From JBQTII01 sp052387905 (lineage in GTDB: Bacteria > Actinomycetota > Actinomycetes > Sporichthyales > Sporichthyaceae): a stretch of 64,000 nt of DNA. Positions 53,643-63,528 of this stretch are shown here, piece by piece (position 1 is the stretch's first letter; every line of letters starts with the position of its first letter). The notes below the pieces were generated by a model. The model did not search any database. It was not told the origin of the DNA and saw nothing but the letters and a program-made list of their open reading frames with translations. The stretch spans positions 25,889 to 89,888 of the forward strand of contig JBQTIR010000022.1 in the NCBI GenBank assembly GCA_052387905.1, given 5' to 3'. The translations under genes were made by a program, and so were the position numbers.

Positions 53643-54316
53643 AGGCGAGCGCCGGCGGCATAACCGGGGTTGTACCGGGTCATCCCCGGCAGCCTCGCAG
53701 GTGGCGTATACCCCTGGTGGCGACGTCCATGATCGCCGTACTCGTGTTCGTGGCCGCTGTGCAGCAGCGGTCCGGCGAGGATCTGCGGACCGTGCCGCGC
53801 ATCGCGCCTGCGACCGTCTATGAACTCGTGCCATTCGCTGCCGGCACGGCGTTCAGTACTAGCGACATCGCGATCCGAGACAGTGGTGAGGACATCGAAG
53901 TCCTGGACATCATTCCTCTCATGTCGGCCAATGTCGATTTCCTCGGTGCCGTCGCGATCTGGCCGCGCGACCTGCAGGACTACGGAGCCGTCGGGTATAC
54001 CGGACCCGGGTTCCCCGGCCCTGACCAGCAGATTAATCGACCCGCGATCGGCACCGTTGTGCCCGCTGCGGAAATGCGGTTCGTCCCAGAATTCCTTGGT
54101 TCAGTGCCGCATTTGACGATTCCGGTCGGCTTCCGCATCCGGGAGGGGAATCGCGGCGCAGTCAATGGGCTGGTCGTGGTCTACCGCCGGGGAGATGACA
54201 TCGTCCGCGAACACATCCGCTCGGCGATCATCGCCTGCGTCAAGCCAGTCAAGAATTGCGCACCAGGGCGCGACACCGATGCCATCCTGCGCGAACTCGG
54301 CCTCATCGAATCGTAG
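53639..54316 (+). CDS. Single-pass membrane protein of unknown function (inserted cassette, gene 2)
   Basis: 225 residues, GTG start overlapping the previous gene. One transmembrane helix near residues 25-42 (IPLVATSMIAVLVFVAAV) follows a basic N-terminus, so the 180-residue C-terminal domain is outside. That domain has two Cys near its end (IIACVKPVKNC), probably one disulfide. No family recognised. Low-GC codon use, like gene 1. The coupling suggests a two-component surface system. Confidence 0.75.
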   Translation: MKASAGGITGVVPGHPRQPRRWRIPLVATSMIAVLVFVAAVQQRSGEDLRTVPRIAPATVYELVPFAAGTAFSTSDIAIRDSGEDIEVLDIIPLMSANVDFLGAVAIWPRDLQDYGAVGYTGPGFPGPDQQINRPAIGTVVPAAEMRFVPEFLGSVPHLTIPVGFRIREGNRGAVNGLVVVYRRGDDIVREHIRSAIIACVKPVKNCAPGRDTDAILRELGLIES

Positions 54317-54368
54317 CTCGGCGCCTCTCCGGACCGGCGCGAGGTGGTCCCTGCGGGCAGGTCAGGCC

Positions 54369-54407
54369 AAGATCACACCCGTGACCGGGAGCATTTGGCG
54401 CGGCTGA
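54369..54407 (+). pseudogene. Remnant of the Rieske gene 3' end bordering the cassette
   Basis: AAG ATC ACA ... GGC TGA encodes KITPVTGSIWRG plus stop. The intact Rieske gene ends KITVADGSIRRG plus stop (52209-52247). 31 of 39 bases match, including blocks GGGAGCATT and GGCGCGGCTGA. It lies about 52 bp beyond the cassette's last gene and in the same orientation. It has no start codon or ribosome site. Confidence 0.8.
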
Positions 54408-54457
54408 GTCGTTGGGCCGGGTAGACGCCGCCGCGCTGCGCGGGAGGCTACCGAGCC

Positions 54458-54907
54458 GTGAGGACTGCCCGCATGAGCATGGAGACCGTCGAAGCTGCGC
54501 CCTGTCTGCACCGGCGGACCGTGCTGGCGGGAGCGCTGGCGGCCGGGGTGACGGGCGGCCTGGCCGCCTGTGGAGGCGGCGGCGGTTCCGCGGCCGCCGA
54601 GATCCCGCCCGGCGCTCCCGAGGGCACCATCGCGGTCGCCGCGGACATCGAGGTCGGCGGGGGCATGGTGATCTCGGACTCCAAGCTCGTCATCACCCAG
54701 CCCACCGCCGGCGAGTTCAAGGCCTTCGACACCACGTGCTCGCACGAGGGGTGCGCGGTCAGCAGCATCTCGGACAACGTGATCACCTGCCCGTGCCACG
54801 GCAGCACCTTCTCGGCGACTGACGGTTCCGTGCTCAGCCCGCCCGCGCCGTCCGGGCTGAAGCCGAAGACGGTCAAGGTCATGAACGGTTTCATCTCGCT
54901 GGCCTGA
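54458..54907 (+). CDS. Rieske [2Fe-2S] lipoprotein, short form
   Basis: 149 residues, GTG 54458 (or ATG 54473). A Tat-like HRRTVLAGALAAGVTGGLAAC carries the lipobox, so a short lipoprotein. The Rieske domain has CSHEGC and CPCHGSTF. VVITQ-like LVITQPTAGEFKAFDTTC parallels VVVTQPTKGTFKGFSATC of the 51420 gene, so the two are paralogues. It precedes uvrC without an obvious link. The order with the first Rieske gene was probably contiguous before the cassette arrived. Confidence 0.9.
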   Translation: MRTARMSMETVEAAPCLHRRTVLAGALAAGVTGGLAACGGGGGSAAAEIPPGAPEGTIAVAADIEVGGGMVISDSKLVITQPTAGEFKAFDTTCSHEGCAVSSISDNVITCPCHGSTFSATDGSVLSPPAPSGLKPKTVKVMNGFISLA

Positions 54908-54933
54908 GCACGGCATGCATCCGTCCGAACGAA

Positions 54934-54939
54934 TAACCT
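54934..54939 (+). promoter_or_regulatory. Leaderless-type -10 box of uvrC
   Basis: TAACCT ends six bases before the GTG at 54946, with no ribosome site. It gives uvrC its own promoter, 26 bp after the Rieske stop codon. Confidence 0.5.
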
Positions 54940-54945
54940 CGGGCG

Positions 54946-57051
54946 GTGGCCGATCCTTCGACGTACCGGCCCCGGCCGGGGTCGATCCCGGACTCGCCGG
55001 GGGTCTACCGGTTCTCCGACGCCGCCGACCGGGTCATCTACGTCGGCAAGGCCAAGAGCCTGCGCTCGCGGCTGAACTCCTACTTCGGTGATGTCGCCGG
55101 GCTGCACCCGCGCACGCAGAGCATGGTCACCACGGCGTCCCGGGTCGACTGGACCGTGGTGGCGACCGAGGTCGAGGCGCTGCAGCTGGAGTACTCCTGG
55201 ATCAAGGAATTCGACCCGCGCTTCAACGTCCGCTACCGCGACGACAAGTCCTACCCGCACCTGGCGGTCACCCTCGGCGAGGAGTACCCGCGGTTGCTGG
55301 TGATGCGCGGGCCGAAGAAGAAGGGCGTGCGCTACTTCGGGCCGTACGCCCACGCGTGGGCGATCCGGGAGACCCTCGATCTGCTGCTGCGGGTGTTCCC
55401 GGCCCGCACCTGCTCGGCGGGGGTTTTCAAGCGCGCGGGCCAGGTCGGGCGGCCGTGCCTGCTCGGCTACATCGACAAGTGCTCCGCGCCGTGCGTGGAC
55501 CGGGTCTCGGCCGTCGAGCACCGGCGCATCGTCGAAGACTTCTGCGATTTCATGGCCGGCCAGACCGCCCCTTTCCTGCGCCGGCTGGAGAAGGAGATGA
55601 CCGCCGCCGCCGCGGTCCAGGACTACGAGCGGGCCGCCCGGCTGCGCGATGACGCCGGGGCGCTGCGCCGGGCGATCGAAGCCAACGCCGTCGTCCTCGG
55701 CGACGGGACCGACGCCGACGTGGTCGCCCTGGCGGAGGACCCGCTCGAAGCGGCGGTGGCGGTGTTCCACGTCCGAGGTGGACGGGTGCGCGGGCAACGC
55801 GGCTTCGTCACCGACCGGGTCGAGGAGCTCACCACCGGCGAGCTCGTCGAGCACTTCCTGCAACAGCTCTACGGCGACGACGACGTCACCGGCACGGTCG
55901 CTGCGGCCGCGCGGGCGGACCGCAGCCGTGGGGTGCGCAGCGGCGCCACCGGCCCGCGGCCGCAGGAGCAGGCCGTGCCGCGGGAGATTCTCGTCCCGCA
56001 GTTGCCGCCGGACCCCGAAGCGCTGTGCGCCTGGCTCTCGGCCAAGCGCGGTTCCCGCGTCGAGGTGAAGGTCCCGGCGCGCGGGGACAAAAAGGCGCTG
56101 ATGGAGACCGTCGCGCGCAACGCCGGTCAGGCCCTGGCACTGCACAAGACGCGCCGGGCCGGCGATCTGACGTCGCGTTCGGTCGCCCTCGGCGAGCTGC
56201 AGGAAGCCCTCGGCCTGGACGAGGCACCGTTGCGTATCGAGTGCTTCGACGTCTCGAACCTGCAAGGGACCGAGGTCGTCGCCTCGATGGTGGTCTTCGA
56301 GGACGGGCTGGCGCGCAAGAGCGAATACCGCTCCTTCAACATCAAGGGCGTGGACGGCCAGAACGACGTCGCCTCGATCGCGGAGGTCATCACCCGGCGC
56401 TTCCGCCGGTACACCGAGCACCGTGATGCCGCCACCCCCGACGACCTGAGTCCGGCCGACCTGCGGGTGGCGGAGCTCGACGCCGGGCTCGCGCCGGGCA
56501 TCGATCCGGCAACCGGTCGGCCGCGCCGATTCGCCTACCCGCCCAATCTGATCGTCGTCGACGGGGGCGCCCCTCAGGTCGCGGCCGCAGCTGCTGCCAT
56601 GGCCGCACTCGGCGTCAACGACGTGGCGCTGTGTGGCCTGGCCAAGCGACTGGAAGAGGTCTGGCTGCCGGGCGAAGGCGACCCGGTGATCATGCCGCGC
56701 ACCAGTGAGGGCCTCTACCTGCTCCAGCGGGTCCGCGACGAGGCTCACCGCTTCGCGATCAGGCATCACCGCAAGCGGCGTTCGACCACCATGACGGCGG
56801 GTCAGCTCGACGATGTCCCCGGTGTGGGCGAGCGCCGGCGCACCGTCCTGCTGCGTCATTTCGGGTCGGTGCGCAAACTCCGGGCGGCCTCGGTCACCGA
56901 GATCGCTGCGGTGCCGGGTTTCGGCCCGCGCACCGCTGCCGCCGTGCACGCCGCCTTGCACGACCCGGGTGCGGTCGCGGGCGCGGCGCCTGCGGTGAAT
57001 ATGGCGACTGGCGAGATCATCGAGGACGGACCCGACGACGGGGGACAGTAA
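54946..57051 (+). CDS. uvrC: Excinuclease ABC subunit C
   Basis: 701 residues. The dual-incision nuclease of nucleotide excision repair. N-terminal GIY-YIG domain (SPGVYRFSDAADRVIYVGKA) makes the 3' cut. A UVR helix (KEMTAAAAVQDYERAARLRD) binds UvrB. The central RNase H-like domain (RIECFDVSNLQGTEVVASMV, with FNIKGVDGQNDVASIAEV) makes the 5' cut. A helix-hairpin-helix pair (DDVPGVGERRRTVLL, VPGFGPRTAAAV) closes the protein. rapZ follows 2 bp later, so the unit is continuous. Confidence 0.97.
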   Translation: MADPSTYRPRPGSIPDSPGVYRFSDAADRVIYVGKAKSLRSRLNSYFGDVAGLHPRTQSMVTTASRVDWTVVATEVEALQLEYSWIKEFDPRFNVRYRDDKSYPHLAVTLGEEYPRLLVMRGPKKKGVRYFGPYAHAWAIRETLDLLLRVFPARTCSAGVFKRAGQVGRPCLLGYIDKCSAPCVDRVSAVEHRRIVEDFCDFMAGQTAPFLRRLEKEMTAAAAVQDYERAARLRDDAGALRRAIEANAVVLGDGTDADVVALAEDPLEAAVAVFHVRGGRVRGQRGFVTDRVEELTTGELVEHFLQQLYGDDDVTGTVAAAARADRSRGVRSGATGPRPQEQAVPREILVPQLPPDPEALCAWLSAKRGSRVEVKVPARGDKKALMETVARNAGQALALHKTRRAGDLTSRSVALGELQEALGLDEAPLRIECFDVSNLQGTEVVASMVVFEDGLARKSEYRSFNIKGVDGQNDVASIAEVITRRFRRYTEHRDAATPDDLSPADLRVAELDAGLAPGIDPATGRPRRFAYPPNLIVVDGGAPQVAAAAAAMAALGVNDVALCGLAKRLEEVWLPGEGDPVIMPRTSEGLYLLQRVRDEAHRFAIRHHRKRRSTTMTAGQLDDVPGVGERRRTVLLRHFGSVRKLRAASVTEIAAVPGFGPRTAAAVHAALHDPGAVAGAAPAVNMATGEIIEDGPDDGGQ

Positions 57052-57053
57052 GG

Positions 57054-57935
57054 ATGGGCAACATGGCCGACGTACCGGCCACCGAGCTGGCAATCATCAC
57101 CGGCATGTCCGGGGCGGGACGCAGCACCGCGGCCAACGCCCTGGAGGACGCGGGCTGGTTCGTGGTCGACAATCTTCCGCCCGCGTTGTTACCGACCCTG
57201 GTGGAGCTCGGGCGGCGCAGCAAAGGCGCGGTCCCACGCATCGCCGCGGTGGTCGACGTCCGGGGCGGTGCGTTTTTCGACGCCCTGCGCGGGGCACTTA
57301 CCGAACTCGACACGACGGGCATGAAGCCGCGGATCGTGTTCCTGGAGGCCTCCGACGGCGCCCTGGTCCGCCGGTTCGAGAGCGTGCGCCGCCCACACCC
57401 GCTGCAGGGCGAGGGTCGCATCGTCGACGGGATCGCCGCCGAGCGCGGCCTGCTGCGCGACCTGCGTGGCAGCGCCGACCTCGTCATCGACACCTCGGCG
57501 CTGAATGTCCATCAGCTCCGCCACGAGATCGACCAGGCCTTCGGGACCGACGCGGACGATGCGATGTCGGTGACGGTGATGTCCTTCGGCTACAAGTACG
57601 GCCTGCCGACCGACGCGGACCTGGTCGTGGACTGCCGCTTCCTGCCCAACCCGCACTGGGTGCCGGAGCTTCGCCCGCGCACCGGTACCGACCCCGAGGT
57701 CAGCGAGTACGTGCTTTCGCGCCCCGGGGCGACGGAGTTTCTCGACACCTACCTGCATCTGCTGGACCTCGTGCTGGCCGGCTACCGCACGGAGAACAAG
57801 CGCTACGCGACGCTTGCGGTGGGGTGTACCGGCGGCAAGCACCGCAGCGTCGCGATCACCGAGGCCATCGTCGCCCGGCTGCGCGCCACCGGCATCACGA
57901 CCCGCGTGGTGCACCGGGACATGGGGAAAGAATGA
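57054..57935 (+). CDS. rapZ: RNase adaptor / nucleotide-binding protein RapZ (YvcJ)
   Basis: 293 residues. P-loop ITGMSGAGRSTAANALED carries the Arg-Ser-Thr variant that is usual in actinomycetes, then WFVVDNLPPALLPTLVELG and SFGYKYGLPTDADLVVDCRF. The end GCTGGKHRSVAITEAI is diagnostic. RapZ links amino-sugar metabolism to RNA decay in E. coli. In Gram-positives the role is less clear, but the rapZ-yvcK-whiA order is strongly conserved. The ATG overlaps the yvcK ATG/stop region by ATGA. Confidence 0.96.
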   Translation: MGNMADVPATELAIITGMSGAGRSTAANALEDAGWFVVDNLPPALLPTLVELGRRSKGAVPRIAAVVDVRGGAFFDALRGALTELDTTGMKPRIVFLEASDGALVRRFESVRRPHPLQGEGRIVDGIAAERGLLRDLRGSADLVIDTSALNVHQLRHEIDQAFGTDADDAMSVTVMSFGYKYGLPTDADLVVDCRFLPNPHWVPELRPRTGTDPEVSEYVLSRPGATEFLDTYLHLLDLVLAGYRTENKRYATLAVGCTGGKHRSVAITEAIVARLRATGITTRVVHRDMGKE

Positions 57936-58897
57936 GTACAGGTCCCCGGGTGGTGGCGCTCGGCGGTGGGCACGGCTTGGCCGCGTCGCTCGCCGCGCTC
58001 CGCGACGTCACGGGGGAGATCACCGCGATCGTCACCGTTGCCGACGACGGCGGATCCAGCGGGCGACTGCGCGAGGACTTCGGGGTGCTCCCGCCCGGGG
58101 ACCTGCGCATGGCGCTGGCCGCCTTGTGTGGCAGCGACGAGTGGGGCTCGACCTGGAGCAAGGTCGTGCAGCACCGGTTCCGGGCAGGCGGGGACCTGCA
58201 CGGGCACGTCGTCGGCAACCTGCTCATCGTCGCGCTGTGGGAACTGCTGGGGGACACCGTCGACGGACTGGACTGGGTCGGGCTGTTGCTCGGGGCCCGC
58301 GGCCGGGTGCTGCCGATGGCCGCCGTACCCCTGGAGATCGAGGCCGATGTGATCGGCGTGGATGCCGGCGATCCGGAGCGGGTCACTGCCGTCCGCGGTC
58401 AGGTCGCCATCGCCACGACACCGGGCCGGGTCCGCGAGATTCGGCTGATTCCCGCCGATCCGCCGCCCTGTCAGCCTGCGCTGGACGCCGTCGACGCGGC
58501 CGATTGGGTGGTTTTCGGACCCGGGTCCTGGTTCACCAGTGTGCTGCCGCACCTGCTCGTTCCCCAGCTTGCCGCGGCGTTGCACACGACGGCGGCCCGT
58601 CGCCTGATCGCGTTGAACCTCGCACCGCAACAGGGCGAGACGAGCGGCTTCTCTGCCTCGATGCACCTCGACGTGCTGCATCGCCACCAGCCTGGCCTGC
58701 GCATCGACGTCGTGCTGGCCGATCCGGCGGCCGTCGCCGATGTCCCTGCGTTGCGCGCCGCCGCTGCGGCGATGGGCGCCGAGGTCGTCCTCGCCCCGGT
58801 CGGGATGGCGGACGGATCGCCGCGTCATGACCCGGTTCTTCTTGCGGCGGCGTACGAAGGTGTCTTCTCCTCTGGCAGGATCGCACCATGGCGATGA
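57932..58897 (+). CDS. yvcK: Gluconeogenesis/morphology factor YvcK (CofD-like)
   Basis: 321 residues from ATG 57932 (ATGA overlap with rapZ). Motifs VVALGGGHGLAASLAALR, VADDGGSSGRL, PPGDLRMALAAL and FGPGSWFTSVLPHLLVPQL are those of the YvcK/CuvA family, related to CofD 2-phospholactate transferases. It binds UDP-sugars and affects cell-wall synthesis. No CofD activity is implied. The last 10 bases overlap whiA. Confidence 0.95.
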   Translation: MSTGPRVVALGGGHGLAASLAALRDVTGEITAIVTVADDGGSSGRLREDFGVLPPGDLRMALAALCGSDEWGSTWSKVVQHRFRAGGDLHGHVVGNLLIVALWELLGDTVDGLDWVGLLLGARGRVLPMAAVPLEIEADVIGVDAGDPERVTAVRGQVAIATTPGRVREIRLIPADPPPCQPALDAVDAADWVVFGPGSWFTSVLPHLLVPQLAAALHTTAARRLIALNLAPQQGETSGFSASMHLDVLHRHQPGLRIDVVLADPAAVADVPALRAAAAAMGAEVVLAPVGMADGSPRHDPVLLAAAYEGVFSSGRIAPWR

Positions 58898-59868
58898 CGG
58901 CAGCGGTCAAGGATGAACTCAGCAGGTTGACGGTCACCAAGCCGTGTTGCCGTAAGGCCGAGGTCTCCGCGATCCTGCGGTTCGCCGGCGGCCTGCACCT
59001 GGTGAGCGGGCGCATCGTGGTCGAGGCCGAACTCGACACCGGCGCTACCGCACGGCGGCTGCGCAAGGACATCGCCGAGATCTACGGGCACACCTCCGAG
59101 ATCGCCGTGATGGCGCCGGGTGGACTGCGCCGCGGGAGCCGGTGGGTCGTGCGTGTGGTCGCTGCGGGAGAGGCTCTGGCCCGCCAGACCGGACTGGTCG
59201 ACGGTCGGGGTCGACCGGTGCGCGGCCTTCCGCCGCAGGTGGTGTCCGCCTCCGCGTGCTGTGCTGAATCCGCCTGGCGCGGGGCGTTCCTCGCCCACGG
59301 GTCGCTGACCGAACCCGGCCGCTCCTCCGCCCTGGAGATCACCTGTCCCGGTCCGGAGGCCGCGCTCGCCCTCGTCGGATCCGCCAGGCGTCTGGGCATC
59401 GGATCCAAGGCCCGTGAGGTCCGCGGCGTCGATCGGGTCGTGGTCCGGGACGGCGACGCGATCTCCGCTCTGCTCACCCGCCTGGGCGCCCACACGTCCA
59501 TGCTGGCCTGGGAAGAGCGCCGGATGCGCCGCGAGGTCCGCGCCACCGCCAACCGCCTGGCGAACTTCGACGACGCCAACCTGCGCCGTTCGGCGCGCGC
59601 CGCGGTCGCCGCCGGTGCCCGCGTCGAGCGGGCGCTGGAGATCCTTGCCGACGACGTACCCGACCACCTCGCCTCCGCCGGCAAACTGCGCGTCGAGCAC
59701 AAGCAGGCGAGCCTGGAAGAACTGGGTGCACTCTCGGACCCGCCGCTGACCAAGGACGCGATTGCCGGCCGCATCCGCCGGTTGCTGGCGATGGCCGACA
59801 AGAAGGCCTCCGACCTCGGCATCCCCGGCACCGAGGCTTGTCTCACCCCGGAGATGATGGCGCAGTAG
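58888..59868 (+). CDS. whiA: Sporulation/cell-division regulator WhiA
   Basis: 326 residues. The N-terminus has a LAGLIDADG-homing-nuclease-like fold (KPCCRKAEVSAILRFAGGLH; SACCAESAWRGAFLAHGS). The C-terminal helix-turn-helix (LTKDAIAGRIRRLLAMADKKA) binds DNA. In Streptomyces WhiA, with WhiB, drives sporulation septation. The gene is widespread in Gram-positives, so its presence does not prove that the organism sporulates. ATG 58888 overlaps yvcK by 10 bp. Confidence 0.97.
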   Translation: MAMTAAVKDELSRLTVTKPCCRKAEVSAILRFAGGLHLVSGRIVVEAELDTGATARRLRKDIAEIYGHTSEIAVMAPGGLRRGSRWVVRVVAAGEALARQTGLVDGRGRPVRGLPPQVVSASACCAESAWRGAFLAHGSLTEPGRSSALEITCPGPEAALALVGSARRLGIGSKAREVRGVDRVVVRDGDAISALLTRLGAHTSMLAWEERRMRREVRATANRLANFDDANLRRSARAAVAAGARVERALEILADDVPDHLASAGKLRVEHKQASLEELGALSDPPLTKDAIAGRIRRLLAMADKKASDLGIPGTEACLTPEMMAQ

Positions 59869-59944
59869 CCGCGCTTTCTCTTGGCGGACTGGTCAGGAGT
59901 AGGGTCCGAACCGCCCCTGACAGCAGCACGGAGGAGAGCTCACG

Positions 59945-60949
<1,005 letters not shown>

Positions 60950-60956
60950 GAGCTGA

Positions 60957-60998
60957 CGTCCGACCACATGTGGCCAATAGCGCTCGGTTGGTCGGACG
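60957..60998 (+). terminator. Hairpin between gap and pgk
   Basis: CGTCCGACCA (60957-60966) pairs with TGGTCGGACG (60989-60998), a perfect 10-bp stem that starts 8 bp after the gap stop. It probably reduces transcription into pgk or protects the gap mRNA, giving gap higher expression. Confidence 0.6.
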
Positions 60999-61017
60999 CT
61001 ACCGAGATGGGGTCGGC

Positions 61018-62223
61018 GTGAAATCGATCGACGACCTCGGCGACCTGCGTGGGCGCCGGGTACTGGTGCGCTGCGACCTCAACGTCCCGTTCACCAGAGC
61101 TGACGACGGCACCGCTGCGATCTCGGACGACGGCCGGATCCGGGCGAGCCTGCCGGTGATCACCGACCTTGCCGCCCGGGGTGCCCGCGTCGTGGTCTGC
61201 GCGCATCTAGGGCGGCCCAAAGGCATGGCCATCCCCGAGCTGTCGTTGGCGCCGGTCGCGGTGCGCCTGCAGGAGTTGCTGGGCGAGCAGGTGTTCTTCA
61301 GTCCCGAGACCGTGGGTGAGCGCGCCAAGGCCACCGCCGCGGCGCTCCCGGACGGCGGCGTGGCGCTGCTGGAGAACGTCCGCTTCGCCGCCGCCGAGAC
61401 GAGCAAGGACGGCGCGGAGCGGGCAGCGTTCGCTGCCCAGCTGGCTGAGGTGGCCGACGCCTACGTCGGCGATGCCTTCGGGGCGGTGCACCGCAAGCAC
61501 GCCAGCGTCTACGACATCGCCCACCTGCTCCCGAGCGCGGCGGGACCTCTGGTGGCTTCCGAGGTCGCCGTCCTGCGCCGGCTCACCGAGGACCCGGCTC
61601 GGCCCTACGTCGTGGTGCTCGGCGGCTCGAAGGTCTCCGACAAGCTCGCCGTCATCGACAACTTGCTGGCCGTCGCCGATCGGATCCTGATCGGTGGCGG
61701 GATGGTCTACACCTTCCTCGCGGCGCAGGGCCACGAGGTCGGCACCAGCCTGCTGGAGGCCGACCAGATCGAGACCGTGCGTGGCTACCTGGCCGAGGCG
61801 CGCAAGCGCGGCGTCGACCTGGTGCTTCCGGTCGACGTGATTGCGGCCGACCGCTTCGCCCCCGACGCGCAGGCCCGGGTGGTCGATGCCGACGCGATCC
61901 CTGCCGACCGGATGGGCCTGGATCTCGGGCCGCGCAGCGCCGAGCTGTTCGCGGCGAAGCTCGCCGACGCGGCGACGGTCTTCTGGAACGGCCCGATGGG
62001 GGTCTTCGAGATGGACGCGTTCGCGGGCGGCACCCGGGCGGTGGCCCAGGCCTTGGCCCACAGTGCCGCGTTCTCCGTCATCGGCGGTGGGGACTCCGCG
62101 GCCGCGATCCGCCTGCTCGGCTTCGCCGACTCCGCGTTCGGGCACATTTCCACCGGTGGCGGCGCCAGCCTGGAGTACCTCGAGGGCAAGACCCTGCCCG
62201 GCCTCGCCGCGCTCGGGGGCTGA
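61018..62223 (+). CDS. pgk: Phosphoglycerate kinase
   Basis: 401 residues from GTG 61018. The frame is open upstream, but homology begins KSIDDLGDLRGRRVLVRCDL. Motifs VRCDLNVPF, HLGRPKG, DKLAVIDNLL and IGGGDSAAAI are typical. It makes 3-phosphoglycerate and ATP from 1,3-bisphosphoglycerate and ADP. Confidence 0.97.
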   Translation: MKSIDDLGDLRGRRVLVRCDLNVPFTRADDGTAAISDDGRIRASLPVITDLAARGARVVVCAHLGRPKGMAIPELSLAPVAVRLQELLGEQVFFSPETVGERAKATAAALPDGGVALLENVRFAAAETSKDGAERAAFAAQLAEVADAYVGDAFGAVHRKHASVYDIAHLLPSAAGPLVASEVAVLRRLTEDPARPYVVVLGGSKVSDKLAVIDNLLAVADRILIGGGMVYTFLAAQGHEVGTSLLEADQIETVRGYLAEARKRGVDLVLPVDVIAADRFAPDAQARVVDADAIPADRMGLDLGPRSAELFAAKLADAATVFWNGPMGVFEMDAFAGGTRAVAQALAHSAAFSVIGGGDSAAAIRLLGFADSAFGHISTGGGASLEYLEGKTLPGLAALGG

Positions 62224-62297
62224 CCCGGATGGGCATCCGCGATGCGGTGGCGGCCATGAAGGCCGGCTACCGCGAAACCATGGAAGGACCAATGGAA

Positions 62298-63110
62298 ATG
62301 CCGCGCAACGCGAAGGCCCCCGAAGGCCGCATGCCGCTGATGGCCGGCAACTGGAAGATGAACCTGCACCACCTGGAGGCCATCGCCCTGGTGCAGAAGC
62401 TCGCGTTCTCCCTCACCGGCAAGGACTACGACATCTGTGACGTCGCGGTGCTCCCGCCGTTCACCCACCTGCGGTCGATCCAGACCCTGATCGACGCGGA
62501 CCGGTTGCGGCTGACATTCGGGGCGCAGGACCTCTCCGCCCATGACGGCGGCGCCTACACCGGCGAGGTGTCCGGCGCGATGCTGGCCAAGTTGCAGTGC
62601 ACCTTCGTCGTCGTCGGGCACTCCGAGCGTCGCGCCTACCACCGCGAGGACGATGCGGTCGTCAATGCCAAGGTCGCGGCCGCCTACCGGCATGGGCTGA
62701 CCCCGATCCTGTGCGTCGGGGAGGGACTGGAGGTTCGCAAAGCCGGTGAGCACGTCGCGCATACCCTCGCTCAGCTCACCGGCGCCCTGGCAGGGATCGC
62801 GGCGGAGCAGGCGTCGAGCATCGTGATCGCCTACGAGCCGGTCTGGGCCATCGGCACCGGCGAGGTCGCCACGCCCGAGGACGCTCAGGAGGTCTGCGGG
62901 GCGATCCGCGGCGCCTTGGCCCAGCTGTACTCCGCCGAACTGGCCGACGGAGTTCGGGTGCTGTACGGCGGATCGGTCAAATCGGACAACGTCGGGGGCA
63001 TCATGGCCAAGCCCGACGTGGACGGGGCCCTGATCGGTGGGGCGAGTCTGGACGCCGACGAGTTCACCCGGATCGTGCGCTACCCCCGGTCGGTGGAGCA
63101 GCCGGGTTAG
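62298..63110 (+). CDS. tpiA: Triosephosphate isomerase
   Basis: 270 residues from ATG 62298 (GGAAGG about ten bases upstream). ATG 62292 and 62229 are in-frame alternatives; the usual length is about 260. Lys is in AGNWKMNLHH, the catalytic His in VVGHSERRAYH and the catalytic Glu in AYEPVWAIGTG, with YGGSVKSDN for phosphate. It interconverts DHAP and GAP. The 74 bp after pgk carry the weak upstream start, so the start is less certain than the gene itself. Confidence 0.95.
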   Translation: MPRNAKAPEGRMPLMAGNWKMNLHHLEAIALVQKLAFSLTGKDYDICDVAVLPPFTHLRSIQTLIDADRLRLTFGAQDLSAHDGGAYTGEVSGAMLAKLQCTFVVVGHSERRAYHREDDAVVNAKVAAAYRHGLTPILCVGEGLEVRKAGEHVAHTLAQLTGALAGIAAEQASSIVIAYEPVWAIGTGEVATPEDAQEVCGAIRGALAQLYSAELADGVRVLYGGSVKSDNVGGIMAKPDVDGALIGGASLDADEFTRIVRYPRSVEQPG

Positions 63111-63206
63111 GATGACGGCTGCCCGTCGCGAAGGCGTGCTTCTAATCAGGTGTGAGTCGCCAGCAATGGCGATTGCGGCGGCGCTCGTCGAGAGAGTGGA
63201 TGTTTC

Positions 63207-63437
63207 GTGGAAATCGCGTTCCAGGTCCTGTTGCTGCTCACCAGCGTGCTCATCATCCTGCTGGTGCTGCTGCACAAGGGCAAAGGCGGCGGCCTTTCCG
63301 ACCTGTTCGGTGGCGGCGTCTCGTCCTCGCTCGGGGGTTCCTCGATCGCCGAGCGCAACCTCGACCGGATCACCTACGTGCTGATTGTCGTGTGGTCGGC
63401 GGCCTGCGTCGGGCTGCTGCTCCTGCTGAAGACCTGA
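63207..63437 (+). CDS. secG: Preprotein translocase subunit SecG
   Basis: 76 residues, GTG start. Two transmembrane helices (FQVLLLLTSVLIILLVLLHK and YVLIVVWSAACVGLLLLL) flank a Gly/Ser-rich cytosolic loop (GKGGGLSDLFGGGVSSS), the standard SecG plan. It supports protein export through SecYEG. Its place after tpi is conserved in actinomycetes. Confidence 0.94.
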   Translation: MEIAFQVLLLLTSVLIILLVLLHKGKGGGLSDLFGGGVSSSLGGSSIAERNLDRITYVLIVVWSAACVGLLLLLKT

Positions 63438-63528
63438 ACTTCTCCCTAGAACCAGGCTGGCGGCACCGACCCCGGTCGCGCGCGGTGCACCGACCTCACA
63501 TCCGTACCTGCACAACTGGAGTCTTCAC

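Noticed and set aside
54448..57093. 881-codon open frame on the minus strand across uvrC and the short Rieske gene
   Set aside because: It is antisense to two conserved genes with intact motifs. Long mirror frames are expected in high-GC DNA; it has no domain and an Arg/Ala/Gly-rich composition.
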